Positions 4,960 through 11,674 of a stretch of DNA of 11,674 nucleotides are shown here, one piece after another. The DNA is taken from contig USPH01000022.1 in the NCBI GenBank assembly GCA_900556515.1, positions 1 to 11,674 on the forward strand, written 5' to 3'. The stretch comes from an uncultured Collinsella sp. GTDB taxonomy: Bacteria > Actinomycetota > Coriobacteriia > Coriobacteriales > Coriobacteriaceae. The notes beneath the pieces are model-generated. The model was not told where the DNA came from. It was given only the letters and a program-made list of their open reading frames with translations, and made no database searches. How positions within the stretch are numbered: position 1 is the first letter of the stretch; the number at the start of each line of letters is the position of its first letter. The position numbers and the translations under genes were made by a program.

Positions 4960-6489
4960 ATGAACGAGTCGTACCGCATGGGCGAGCAATCGATTATTGC
5001 CTATCTTCAGCGACTTGCGAATGGCATCTCGACCGCCGAACTCGATGTTGCCGCGCTGCCTGCTGAGCTACGCGCCGTTGGTGAGCAACTGCAAAAGACG
5101 CATGCCATCCTGCAACAAGAGCGCCAGCTGCTTGAGCGCAACGCCTATATCGATCCGCTCACCAACTTGGGCAACCGCAACGGATTCGACCGTCACGTCG
5201 AGCAACTCTGGCGCAAAGGCGACCCCTTCACCTGCGCCTATATTGACATCGACCATCTCAAGCATTGCAATGATAGGTTTGGCCACGCCGAAGGCAATCG
5301 CTATATTCTGAGCATCTGCCGCACGCTCTCCGAAACCATGGAACACGATGAGATGCTGTTCCGTATCGGTGGAGACGAGTTTGTGCTCATCTCGCTCTCC
5401 GCAAACGAGACTGAACTCGAGCAGCGCTTGGAGCAGGTACGTACCGGGCTGATCGAGGCGAGCTCAGGCGGCAAGGCGCCCATGATCGGCAGCTTTAGCT
5501 TTGGCTGCTCGCGCGTCGATCCACTTGCTGGCGACACGCGTCGCCAGATGACGATGGATGCCGATCGCAAGATGTATCGCTATAAGCTTATGCATCGTGT
5601 GCAGCAACCGAAAGACGATGACGCGCCGCAACGCCCAATCGTCGATCAGCTTCCCTGCAACGACCGGGTGTTCCAAGCGATCTCCATGAGCTCCGAGACG
5701 CGCTATCCGTTCATCCTTAACCTCGATACTGGAGAATCGCAATGGTCGGTTAACGCCGTGCGCGATTTTGACCTGCCCTCCCAGCACCCTTTTAACTCAC
5801 TCGACATGTGGCTCGCCCGCGTCCACCCCGAGGACCGCGACAACGTACGCGCCGAGCTCGATATGGTGATAAACAGCACGTGGCACTTCCACTACATGCA
5901 GTATCGCGTAATGGACGCCACCGGAGCGTACGCGCTTTGCGACTGCACGGGCTACCGCTTGGACGGCACCGATACCGAGCCCAACATGTACGTGGGCATT
6001 ATCATCAACCGAAGCCTAGCGGATACGACCGACTCAGTAACGGGCCTGGGCGATGTCCACGCACTGGTCAACGCTATTGGAGAGATGCGCCACGTGCCGC
6101 ACGAGGCAGGTTTTATTGCCATTAAGGTCGACGATATCGCCGAGGTCAATGCCCGCTTTGGATTCGATGCAGGCGACCGCGTGCTCCCCGAAAGCGCCGC
6201 CTGCCTCATGGATTGTTCGCGCGGCAAGGGCCGCCTGTTCCGCTCAACGGGGCCGATGTTCGTGGCACTCTTCGATGAGCTCGGCCCCGAGGCAATCGAC
6301 GAGATCGCAAGCGACATCGAACGGTTCCTGGGTACTCCCGTGCTCATCGGCTCGCTTGAATATCAGCCGCCCATTCGCGTGGCCACGCTCCATCTGGACG
6401 GCGTCGACCGTCAGCCCGTTTCCATTTTGAACGAGCTCAAAGCGTTGCTCGGGAAAGCCGTGCAGGTGCCAGGTACCAAACTGGATTAG
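4960..6489 (+). CDS. Diguanylate cyclase: GGDEF - PAS - degenerate GGDEF
   Basis: The 509-residue protein has no signal peptide or membrane segment. Residues 1-60 are mostly helical and may form a coiled coil (LPAELRAVGEQLQKTHAILQ, then QERQLLERN). A GGDEF domain follows, with YIDPLTNLGNRNGFD (63-77), a metal-site segment YIDIDHLKHCNDRFGH (94-109) and intact GGDEF (137-141), so it should make cyclic di-GMP from two GTP. The residues in the usual RxxD inhibitory position are ExxE, so product inhibition at that site is unlikely. Residues about 238-351 look like a PAS_3 domain (WLARVHPEDRDNVRAEL, YRVMDATGAYALCDCTGYRL). Residues 358-509 resemble a second GGDEF domain (DSVTGLGDVHALVN, IKVDDIAEVNARFGFDAGDR) in which GGDEF is replaced by TGPMF (430-434). 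That part is presumably inactive and regulatory. It follows an EAL remnant on the same strand. Confidence 0.88.
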   Translation: MNESYRMGEQSIIAYLQRLANGISTAELDVAALPAELRAVGEQLQKTHAILQQERQLLERNAYIDPLTNLGNRNGFDRHVEQLWRKGDPFTCAYIDIDHLKHCNDRFGHAEGNRYILSICRTLSETMEHDEMLFRIGGDEFVLISLSANETELEQRLEQVRTGLIEASSGGKAPMIGSFSFGCSRVDPLAGDTRRQMTMDADRKMYRYKLMHRVQQPKDDDAPQRPIVDQLPCNDRVFQAISMSSETRYPFILNLDTGESQWSVNAVRDFDLPSQHPFNSLDMWLARVHPEDRDNVRAELDMVINSTWHFHYMQYRVMDATGAYALCDCTGYRLDGTDTEPNMYVGIIINRSLADTTDSVTGLGDVHALVNAIGEMRHVPHEAGFIAIKVDDIAEVNARFGFDAGDRVLPESAACLMDCSRGKGRLFRSTGPMFVALFDELGPEAIDEIASDIERFLGTPVLIGSLEYQPPIRVATLHLDGVDRQPVSILNELKALLGKAVQVPGTKLD

Positions 6490-6517
6490 CGCCGCGCCCG
6501 CGCCGCCTCCCCCATCG

Positions 6518-6526
6518 TGCGATAAT
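6518..6526 (+). promoter_or_regulatory. Extended -10 promoter of the flavin reductase gene
   Basis: TGCGATAAT fits the extended -10 pattern TGnTATAAT with one mismatch. It lies 38 bases before ATG 6564, in the short gap after the GGDEF gene. Transcription would begin near 6533, inside the following inverted repeat. Confidence 0.5.
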
Positions 6527-6554
6527 CCTCTGCAGAAGTCACCAAAAGCAGAGG
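6527..6554 (+). promoter_or_regulatory. Inverted repeat overlapping the ribosome binding site
   Basis: CCTCTGC (6527-6533) pairs with GCAGAGG (6548-6554) around a 14-base loop. The right arm contains the first part of GAGGGAG (6551-6557), the binding site for the gene at 6564. It could mask the site in RNA, or act as a DNA operator just downstream of the -10 box. Confidence 0.5.
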
Positions 6555-6563
6555 GAGTTTGTG

Positions 6564-7187
6564 ATGAAGGTTCTTTTGGTCAATGGCAGCCCCAAGGCAA
6601 ACGGCAACACCGCCCGCGCACTCGCCGAAGTCGCCGAGCAGCTCATTGCCGAAGGCATTGATACCGAGGCGTTTCTGCTGGGCGCCAAGCCCATTCGCGA
6701 CTGCATCGGCTGCGGTCAGTGCGGCAAACTTGGCGGTCGTTGTACCTTTGACGACGACGTGGTGAACGAGCTCATCGCTGCCGCCGAGCAGGCCGACGGT
6801 TTTGTCTTTGGCTCACCCGTCTACTATGCGCACCCCAGCGGACGCATCCTTTCGGCCCTCGATCGCGCCTTCTATGCGGGCGGGCATGCCTTTGAGCACA
6901 AACCCGGCGCCGCAGTCGCCGTCGCCCGCCGCGGCGGCACGTCGACCACCTTCGATGTGCTCAACAAGTACTTCACCATTAAGCAAATGCCCGTAGTTGC
7001 CTCCACCTACTGGAACAACGTATTTGGCCGCGTGCCCGGCGACGCCGATGGGGATGCCGAGGGCCTTGCCACCATGCGAAACATCGGCAAAAACATGGCC
7101 TGGCTCCTGCGCTGCATCGAGGCAGGACAGGCCGCCGGTATCAACGCACCCGAAGCCGATCGTGCAACGACCAACTTCATTCGATAG
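6564..7187 (+). CDS. NAD(P)H-dependent flavin reductase / flavodoxin-fold protein with four-Cys cluster
   Basis: This 207-residue flavodoxin-fold protein begins MKVLLVNGSPKANGNTARAL, whose GSPKANGNTA segment is the FMN phosphate-binding loop. GSPVYYAHPSGRILSALDRA follows as the second flavin-contact region. Between them, CIGCGQCGKLGGRC places cysteines at 47, 50, 53 and 60 (C-x2-C-x2-C-x6-C). This compact spacing is that of iron-sulfur flavoproteins, so a 4Fe-4S cluster is possible, although many annotated FMN reductases share the motif. It should transfer electrons from NAD(P)H to a flavin-accepted substrate in the cytoplasm; the partner is unknown. ATG 6564 is preferred over GTG 6561 because its GGGAG site lies at better spacing. 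The ArsC-like gene follows after 12 bases, probably in the same transcript. Confidence 0.88.
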   Translation: MKVLLVNGSPKANGNTARALAEVAEQLIAEGIDTEAFLLGAKPIRDCIGCGQCGKLGGRCTFDDDVVNELIAAAEQADGFVFGSPVYYAHPSGRILSALDRAFYAGGHAFEHKPGAAVAVARRGGTSTTFDVLNKYFTIKQMPVVASTYWNNVFGRVPGDADGDAEGLATMRNIGKNMAWLLRCIEAGQAAGINAPEADRATTNFIR

Positions 7188-7199
7188 AACGGCGGGGCC

Positions 7200-7541
7200 A
7201 TGAATATTCAAATCTTCGGGACTAAGAAGTCGTTCGACACCAAGAAGGCCCAGCGCTTCTTCAAAGAGCGCCGCATTAAGGTGCAGTTTATTGACCTTAA
7301 GGAAAAGGAGATGAGCAAGGGCGAGCTCACGAGCGTGATGCAGGCGGTCGGCGGTATCGACAAACTGCTCAACCCCAAAGCCAAGGACGAGGAGATGCTC
7401 GCGCTCATCCAGCACCTCACCCCTAGCCAGCGCTTCGATAAACTGCTCGAGAATCAGCAGGTTCTAGCCGAGCCCATCGTGCGCAACGGCAAAAAGGCCA
7501 CCGTCGGTTATTGCCCCGATGTGTGGGGAGCCTGGGAGTAG
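7200..7541 (+). CDS. ArsC/Spx-family thioredoxin-fold protein lacking the catalytic cysteine
   Basis: The 113-residue protein aligns by eye with the ArsC/Spx/YffB family in length and layout. It has an N-terminal strand and helix (MNIQIFGTKKSFDTKKAQRF), then VQFIDLKEKEMSKGEL, and a C-terminal PIVRNGKKATVGY segment typical of the fold. Family enzymes carry a reactive cysteine at the start of the first helix. Here that position is serine (S11 in KKSFDTKK), and the only cysteine is C106 near the C-terminus. Arsenate reductase activity by the usual mechanism is therefore unlikely. A binding or regulatory role is possible but not shown. It lies 12 bases after the flavin reductase gene with a weak GGCGGGG binding site, and 86 bases before the CobW-type gene. 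Confidence 0.85.
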   Translation: MNIQIFGTKKSFDTKKAQRFFKERRIKVQFIDLKEKEMSKGELTSVMQAVGGIDKLLNPKAKDEEMLALIQHLTPSQRFDKLLENQQVLAEPIVRNGKKATVGYCPDVWGAWE

Positions 7542-7627
7542 CCTGTGTTATTTGCCGGCGCGTGGGTATAAGAGCAGGCGTTTGGCATAAGATTTAACTG
7601 TAAGCCATGTCTAACAAAGGAGGGCAC

Positions 7628-8758
7628 ATGCCCAACAAACCCGTGAAGATCATCATGCTTACCGGATACCTCGGTGCCGGCAAGACCACGCTGCTCAACC
7701 ACATCCTCGCTAACGACGGCGGCATCCGCGCCGCCGTAATCGTCAACGATATCGGCGAGATCAATGTGGACGCCAGCCTCATCGCCGACGGCGGCCTTTC
7801 CGAGACCGATGACCTCATCCCGCTCACCAACGGCTGCATCTGCTGTACGCTTTCGGACGACCTTGCCAACCAGCTGCAGGGCATCGCCGATTCGGGCAAC
7901 TTCGATTACATCATCATCGAGGCATCGGGCATTTGCGAGCCTATCCCCATCGCCTACACCATCTCGAGCTTCTGCGACGAGGCCAAGGTGGGCGGCGAGC
8001 CTAAGCTTGCGCTCGACAACATCGTGGCCGTGGTCGACTGCGCCCGCATGTACGACGAGTTCAACGGCGGTCGCGACCTGCTGGCCGAGGATATCGACGA
8101 GGACGACATCGAAAGCCTGCTCATCCAGCAAATCGAGTTCTGCTCCACGCTGATCCTCAACAAGACCGATACCGTGAGCCCCGAGCAGATCGCCGAGCTC
8201 AAGGCCATCGTGCGCAGCCTGCAGAAAGACGCCGTGATCGTCGAGGCCCAAAACGGCGAGGTCCCCATGGAGGAGCTGCTCGACACCGACCGCTTCGACT
8301 TTATGCGCGCCTACAACTCCGCCGCTTGGATCGAGGCCATGGAGCATCCCGAGGAGCACGACGACCCCGAGGTGCTCGAGTACGACATCGAGACCTTTGT
8401 GTACTCGCGCCGTAAGCCGTTTGACCTGCAGAAGTTCACCGATTTTGTTGAGCAGGAGTGGCCCGACGAGGTCATCCGCGTCAAGGGTCCGCTGTGGCAG
8501 ACCGGCAATCCGGACATGTGCTACATGTTTGAGCAGGCCGGCCACCAGATGCGCCTGATGGAGAACGGCCTGTTTGTCGACTCGGCGCACGAGGGCGAGA
8601 AGCAGAAGATCATCGACGAAAACCCCGAGATCATGCAGATTTGGGACGACGAGACGGGCGACCGCATGACGAGCCTGTGCATCATCGGCCGTCACATGGA
8701 CAAGGATGCGCTCGTCGCCTCCCTCGATGCCTGCCTGACCGACTGGCACCGCGCCTAG
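7628..8758 (+). CDS. COG0523/CobW-family GTP-binding metallochaperone-like protein
   Basis: From ATG 7628 the protein has 376 residues. It shows the G3E GTPase motifs: Walker A GYLGAGKT (13-20), the metal-binding CxCC motif within TNGCICC (C70, C72, C73), EASG (98-101) and the guanine-specificity motif NKTD (178-181). A CobW C-terminal domain follows an acidic, histidine-containing linker (MEHPEEHDDPEVLEYD). Relatives deliver zinc, cobalt or other metals to client proteins, or act in metal starvation. No zinc-responsive operator was recognised and no client gene is adjacent, so the metal is unassigned. The in-frame ATG at 7607 lacks a ribosome binding site, whereas AAAGGAGGG (7616-7624) precedes 7628, although only 3-4 bases away. 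Transcription ends at a strong terminator at 8799-8833. Confidence 0.93.
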   Translation: MPNKPVKIIMLTGYLGAGKTTLLNHILANDGGIRAAVIVNDIGEINVDASLIADGGLSETDDLIPLTNGCICCTLSDDLANQLQGIADSGNFDYIIIEASGICEPIPIAYTISSFCDEAKVGGEPKLALDNIVAVVDCARMYDEFNGGRDLLAEDIDEDDIESLLIQQIEFCSTLILNKTDTVSPEQIAELKAIVRSLQKDAVIVEAQNGEVPMEELLDTDRFDFMRAYNSAAWIEAMEHPEEHDDPEVLEYDIETFVYSRRKPFDLQKFTDFVEQEWPDEVIRVKGPLWQTGNPDMCYMFEQAGHQMRLMENGLFVDSAHEGEKQKIIDENPEIMQIWDDETGDRMTSLCIIGRHMDKDALVASLDACLTDWHRA

Positions 8759-8798
8759 GTTTATCGAAGCGGGTATTTTTTCCGCCTACGTAACCGCC

Positions 8799-8833
8799 AA
8801 ACCACCACGAAGGTGCCCTTCGTGGTGGTTTTT
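8799..8833 (+). terminator. Strong intrinsic terminator after the CobW-family gene
   Basis: A 15-bp perfect stem (8799-8813 with 8817-8831; AAACCACCACGAAGG against its complement) has a TGC loop and ends in a run of five T (8829-8833). It lies 40 bases after the stop. An open frame beginning inside it (ATG overlapping the loop, 8813) is not a real gene start. Confidence 0.93.
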
Positions 8834-8854
8834 CGTTCTGAGCCAAGGAGATTC

Positions 8855-9454
8855 ATGTTCAACATTGTGCTGTATGCGCCCGAGATTCCGGCCAATACGG
8901 GCAATATAGGCCGTACCTGCGTGGTCACCGGTGCCCATCTGCATCTGGTGGAGCCACTGGGCTTTTCGCTCGATGACAAGACAGTACGTCGCGCCGGTCT
9001 GGGCTACTGGCAAAACTTGGACGTGACGACTTATGCCGGCTGGGAGGATTTCCTTGCGCGCAACGGTCTCTCCCCCGCCGACGGTCGCCTGCATCTGCTG
9101 ACCAAAAAGGCACGCCGCACCTATGCGCAGAGCACCTACCGAGATGGCGACTACTTGGTCTTTGGCAGCGAGAGCTCAGGCATTCCCGAGCCACTGCTTG
9201 CCGCGGCGCCCGAGCGCTGCGAGCGCATCCCAATGCTGCGCGATTGCGACTCACTCGATAACGCCAAGGTCTGGGAAGCCCACGAGGAATCGCTGGGGCA
9301 TACCGAGGACGGCCATGAGGCCATCCTTCGGCAGGATATCTGCGGCAACTTCGTCAACCCGGACGACTACCGCATCAGCGCGCTCAACCTCTCCAACAGC
9401 GCCGCCATCGTCCTCTACGAGGCCCTGCGCCAGACAGGCTTTCCGGGAATGTGA
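8855..9454 (+). CDS. trmL: tRNA (cytidine/uridine-34 2'-O-)methyltransferase TrmL with internal insertion
   Basis: TrmL methylates the ribose of wobble base 34 in certain leucine tRNAs, using S-adenosylmethionine. The SPOUT-class motifs are clear: NIVLYAPEIPANTGNIGRTC (residues 3-22), HLVEPLGF and LGYW, then YLVFGSESSGIPEPLL (100-115), and in the knot RIPM (124-127) and ALNLSNSAAIVLYEALRQ (176-193). Known TrmL proteins have about 5 residues between the last two blocks and total 150-170. Here 48 residues intervene (128-175) and the protein has 199. The insert is in frame and has codon use like the rest. The start at ATG 8855 is set by AAGGAG (8845-8850); the family match begins at this methionine. 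Its stop codon lies inside the terminator hairpin shared with the convergent UvrA gene. Confidence 0.92.
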   Translation: MFNIVLYAPEIPANTGNIGRTCVVTGAHLHLVEPLGFSLDDKTVRRAGLGYWQNLDVTTYAGWEDFLARNGLSPADGRLHLLTKKARRTYAQSTYRDGDYLVFGSESSGIPEPLLAAAPERCERIPMLRDCDSLDNAKVWEAHEESLGHTEDGHEAILRQDICGNFVNPDDYRISALNLSNSAAIVLYEALRQTGFPGM

Positions 9455-9480
9455 CAAAGGGACCGTCCCTTTGTCACATT
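9448..9480. terminator. 15-bp inverted repeat, bidirectional terminator between trmL and uvrA
   Basis: Bases 9448-9462 (AATGTGACAAAGGGA) are exactly complementary to 9466-9480, with a 3-base loop, CCG. The trmL stop codon lies in the left arm, and the uvrA stop is 4 bases beyond the right arm. Only ATTT follows on the plus side and there is no T run on the minus side. The GTCCCTTT core also occurs in the inverted repeat at 1342-1376, so this may belong to a dispersed repeat family used as a terminator. Confidence 0.75.
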
Positions 9481-9483
9481 TGG

Positions 9484-11647
9484 TTATAGGTAGCGGCCGG
9501 TGATGCTTGCGGGGCAGGCCGCGATATCCGCCGGCGTACCCGCGCAGACGACTTGCCCGCCGGCATCGCCACCGCTTGGGCCCATGTCGATTACGTAATC
9601 GGCGTTACGGATAAGGTCGAGATCGTGTTCGATCACGATAACCGTGGCGCCCTTGGCAACGAGACCGTCGAACACGCTCAGCAACACCTGAACATCGAGC
9701 GGATGTAGTCCGATCGTGGGCTCATCGAATACGAATACGGCATCGTCCTGCACGCGGCCCATCTCGCTCGCAAGCTTAAGACGCTGCGCCTCGCCGCCCG
9801 AGAGCGCCGGCGTGGGCTCACCGAGCGTAAGATAGCCCAAGCCCAGGTCGTGCAAGGTCTGCAAGCGCGCCTGAACTTTCTTGAGCCCCACCGTGGCGTC
9901 GAGAGCCTCGTCCACGCTCATGTCCATGAGCTGCGGCAACGTAAGCAAGCTCCCATCCTTGCCCTCGCGATGGATATGCGAAGCCGTGTCTGCATAACGC
10001 GAACCGCGACATGCCGGGCAGACGATCTCGACGTCGGGCAAAAACTGCACGTCGAGCGATATCGAGCCCGTGCCATCGCACGTAGGGCAGCGCAGAGTGC
10101 CAGTGTTATAGCTAAAGGCACCTGCCTTGTAGCCGGCTGCCTTGGCCTCTGGCGTGCGGGCGAAGGCGCGGCGCAGCTCATCATGGATGTCGGCATAAGT
10201 CGCCACCGTCGAGCGCACGTTGGCGCCGATAGGCGTAGCGTCAATCAGGTTTGCGCGGGCAATGCCTTCGGCATCGATCCAACGCACATGTTTTGGCAGG
10301 CGCTCGCCGGCTGCCTGCGCCTTGAGTGCCGGGATAAGCGTCTCGAGCACCAACGTCGTCTTGCCCGAACCCGAAACGCCCGTAACCGCGACGAGACGGC
10401 CGCGCGGGATATCGACTTCGAGCGGCTTGACGGTATGGATAGCATCGGTTGCCATGTGGATATGCCCCTGGTCGAACATCTCGTCGTCAGTCACCTGCGG
10501 ACGCAAGCGTTTGGGCTCTGCGCGCAAAAACGGAGCGATGCGGCTGCCCCGCGATTGCTCGACCTCGCCTACCGTACCAGTGGCAATCACATTACCGCCG
10601 TCTGCTCCGGCAACGGGGCCCATCTCGACGAGATAGTCGGCTTCCGCCAGTACGCGCGTATCGTGGTCGACAACAACCACGGTGTTGCCGTCATCCACCA
10701 GATCGCGCATCACACCCACCAAGCCGTCGACATTGGCAGGATGCAAGCCGATCGAAGGCTCGTCCAGCACATAGAGCACGCCTGTCGATCGGTTGCGCAC
10801 CACGCGAGCAAGCTGCACGCGCTGGCGCTCACCCGTGGAGAGCGTGGCACCGGCGCGATCGAGTGAAAGGTAATCGAGACCCAGGTCGACCAGACGACGG
10901 GCCGTGCTCAAAAATGAATCGCAGATATCCGCTGCCATGGGCTGCATCTCGGGCGGCAAGGATGCGGGCACCCCACGCACCCACTCAATCGCCTCGCCCA
11001 AAGTCATGGCCGCCGCCTGTGCCAGATTGATACCGCGCACCTGGGGCTGCCGCGCAGCCTCGGAGAGACGCGTGCCGCCGCAATCGCGGCATGGGCCCTC
11101 GCGCAAAAAGCGCGCAACGCGTTTTAAGCCCTTATCGTCCTTGACCTTGGCGAGCGCATTCTCGACGGTATAGACGGCGTTGTAATAGGTAAAGTCGAGT
11201 GGCGTAGCGCCCTCGCCGTTTTTGGGCACGTAGAGGATGTGCTTCTTAACCGCCGGACCATGAAACACGATGTCGCGCTCTTGAGGCGTGAGCTGGTTAA
11301 ACGGCACGTCGGTGCGCACGCCCATCTCGCCGGCCACCTGCTTCATCAGATCCCACATGAGCGTGCCCCAAGGAAGCACCGCGCCCTCGTTGATAGTCTT
11401 TGACTCGTCGGGCACCAAGCTCGCCTCGTCCACCTCATGCATAACGCCGGTGCCGCCGCAGGTGGGACATGCACCACCGCTATTGAAAGCCAAATCCTCG
11501 GCACCCGGCGCGTAGAACTCGCGGCCGCATGCGGGGCACGTGAGCGACAGGCCCGCAGCCACGTTAAGGCTCGGCTCCACACGCGCCCCGCAATGCGGGC
11601 ACACGTGATGGGCGCAGCGGCTAAAGAGTAGACGCAGGCTATTGTTG
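9484..11647 (-). CDS. uvrA: Class II UvrA-type ABC ATPase, C-terminal 720 residues (5' end cut by contig end)
   Basis: Numbering starts at the first complete genomic codon (11646). The fragment opens with NNSLRLLFSRCAHHVCPHCG. It has a CxxC pair at 16/19 and another at 37/40, then the UvrA zinc module C60/C63 with C186/C189. The ABC-1 signature is LSTGE (269-273), with Walker B LYVLDEPSIGLHP (291-303). ABC-2 has Walker A GVSGSGKTT (423-431), a zinc finger C520/C523-C543/C546, signature LSGGE (615-619) and Walker B FVFDEPTIGLHP (638-649). Only about 38 residues separate CPHCG from the FNSGGACPTC block, where UvrA1 has about 120, so the UvrB-binding domain is absent. That defines class II (UvrA2/DrrC-like) proteins, linked to DNA-binding drug tolerance. 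Roughly 110 N-terminal residues, including the first Walker A, are missing. The apparent start MCIRDS is adapter. Confidence 0.92.
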
Positions 11648-11674
11648 CTGTCTCTTATACACATCTGACGCTGC
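11648..11674 (+). other. Sequencing adapter (Nextera, P5/Read 1 side, reverse complement)
   Basis: CTGTCTCTTATACACATCT (11648-11666) followed by GACGCTGC is the reverse complement of the Nextera Read 1 adapter. In the minus frame of the last gene it translates as MCIRDS, a false N-terminus. Confidence 0.97.

Noticed and set aside
7542..7627. Zur-type operator or clear promoter before the CobW-family gene
   Set aside because: TATAAG (7567-7572) is present, but without a -35 box at normal spacing, and no convincing inverted repeat of a zinc regulator site was found.
7508..8749. Minus-strand open frame of 413 codons opposite the CobW-family gene
   Set aside because: It mirrors a gene with intact Walker A, CxCC and NKTD motifs; the antisense translation shows no domain.
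9850..10866. Plus-strand open frame of 338 codons opposite the UvrA gene
   Set aside because: It is antisense to conserved ABC and zinc motifs and has no recognisable domain.
50..11647. Mobile element, prophage or CRISPR in the window
   Set aside because: No transposase, integrase, phage gene, terminal repeat pair or spaced direct repeat is visible, and base composition is even apart from short AT-rich gaps.

Overview
The window is one stretch of high-GC bacterial DNA (bases 50-11647) with Illumina Nextera-type adapter sequence still attached at both ends. Only the two terminal genes are cut, and they are cut by library fragmentation, not by biology. Gene content, dense GC-rich coding, strong AAGGAGG ribosome binding sites and GGGAC-containing inverted repeats suggest a gut Coriobacteriia member, most likely Collinsella. 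That assignment is my inference from recall and was not tested by a search.

Layout. Bases 50-1304 (minus strand) hold a HAD-family phosphatase followed by a truncated LysR-type regulator, probably one transcript. A divergent intergenic region (1305-1559) carries an 11-bp inverted repeat, then a TPP riboswitch with its intrinsic terminator. The riboswitch controls a plus-strand thiamine operon (1560-3436): thiM, a small MTH1187/YkoF-type thiamine-binding protein, and thiE. The genes are tightly spaced or overlap by 4 bases, so the operon joins salvaged hydroxyethylthiazole to HMP-pyrophosphate to make thiamine phosphate. A 14-bp hairpin separates thiE from a convergent patatin-like phospholipase (3538-4407, minus).

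Bases 4408-6489 concern cyclic di-GMP. A decayed EAL-domain fragment is followed by a 12-bp palindromic hairpin and a 509-residue GGDEF-PAS-degenerate GGDEF protein. Then come a flavin reductase with a four-cysteine cluster (6564-7187), an ArsC/Spx-like protein that lacks its catalytic cysteine (7200-7541), and a COG0523/CobW GTPase (7628-8758) closed by a strong intrinsic terminator. A TrmL-type tRNA methyltransferase with a large internal insertion (8855-9454) converges, across a 15-bp hairpin, on a 3'-terminal 720 residues of a class II UvrA that lacks the UvrB-binding domain (9484-11647, minus).

I find no tRNA, rRNA, CRISPR array, insertion sequence or prophage. The window reads as ordinary chromosome. 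No new multi-gene system is evident. The points most worth checking are the TrmL insertion, the GGDEF-PAS-pseudoGGDEF protein beside an EAL remnant, the cysteine-less ArsC-like protein, and the thiamine-binding protein inside a salvage operon.
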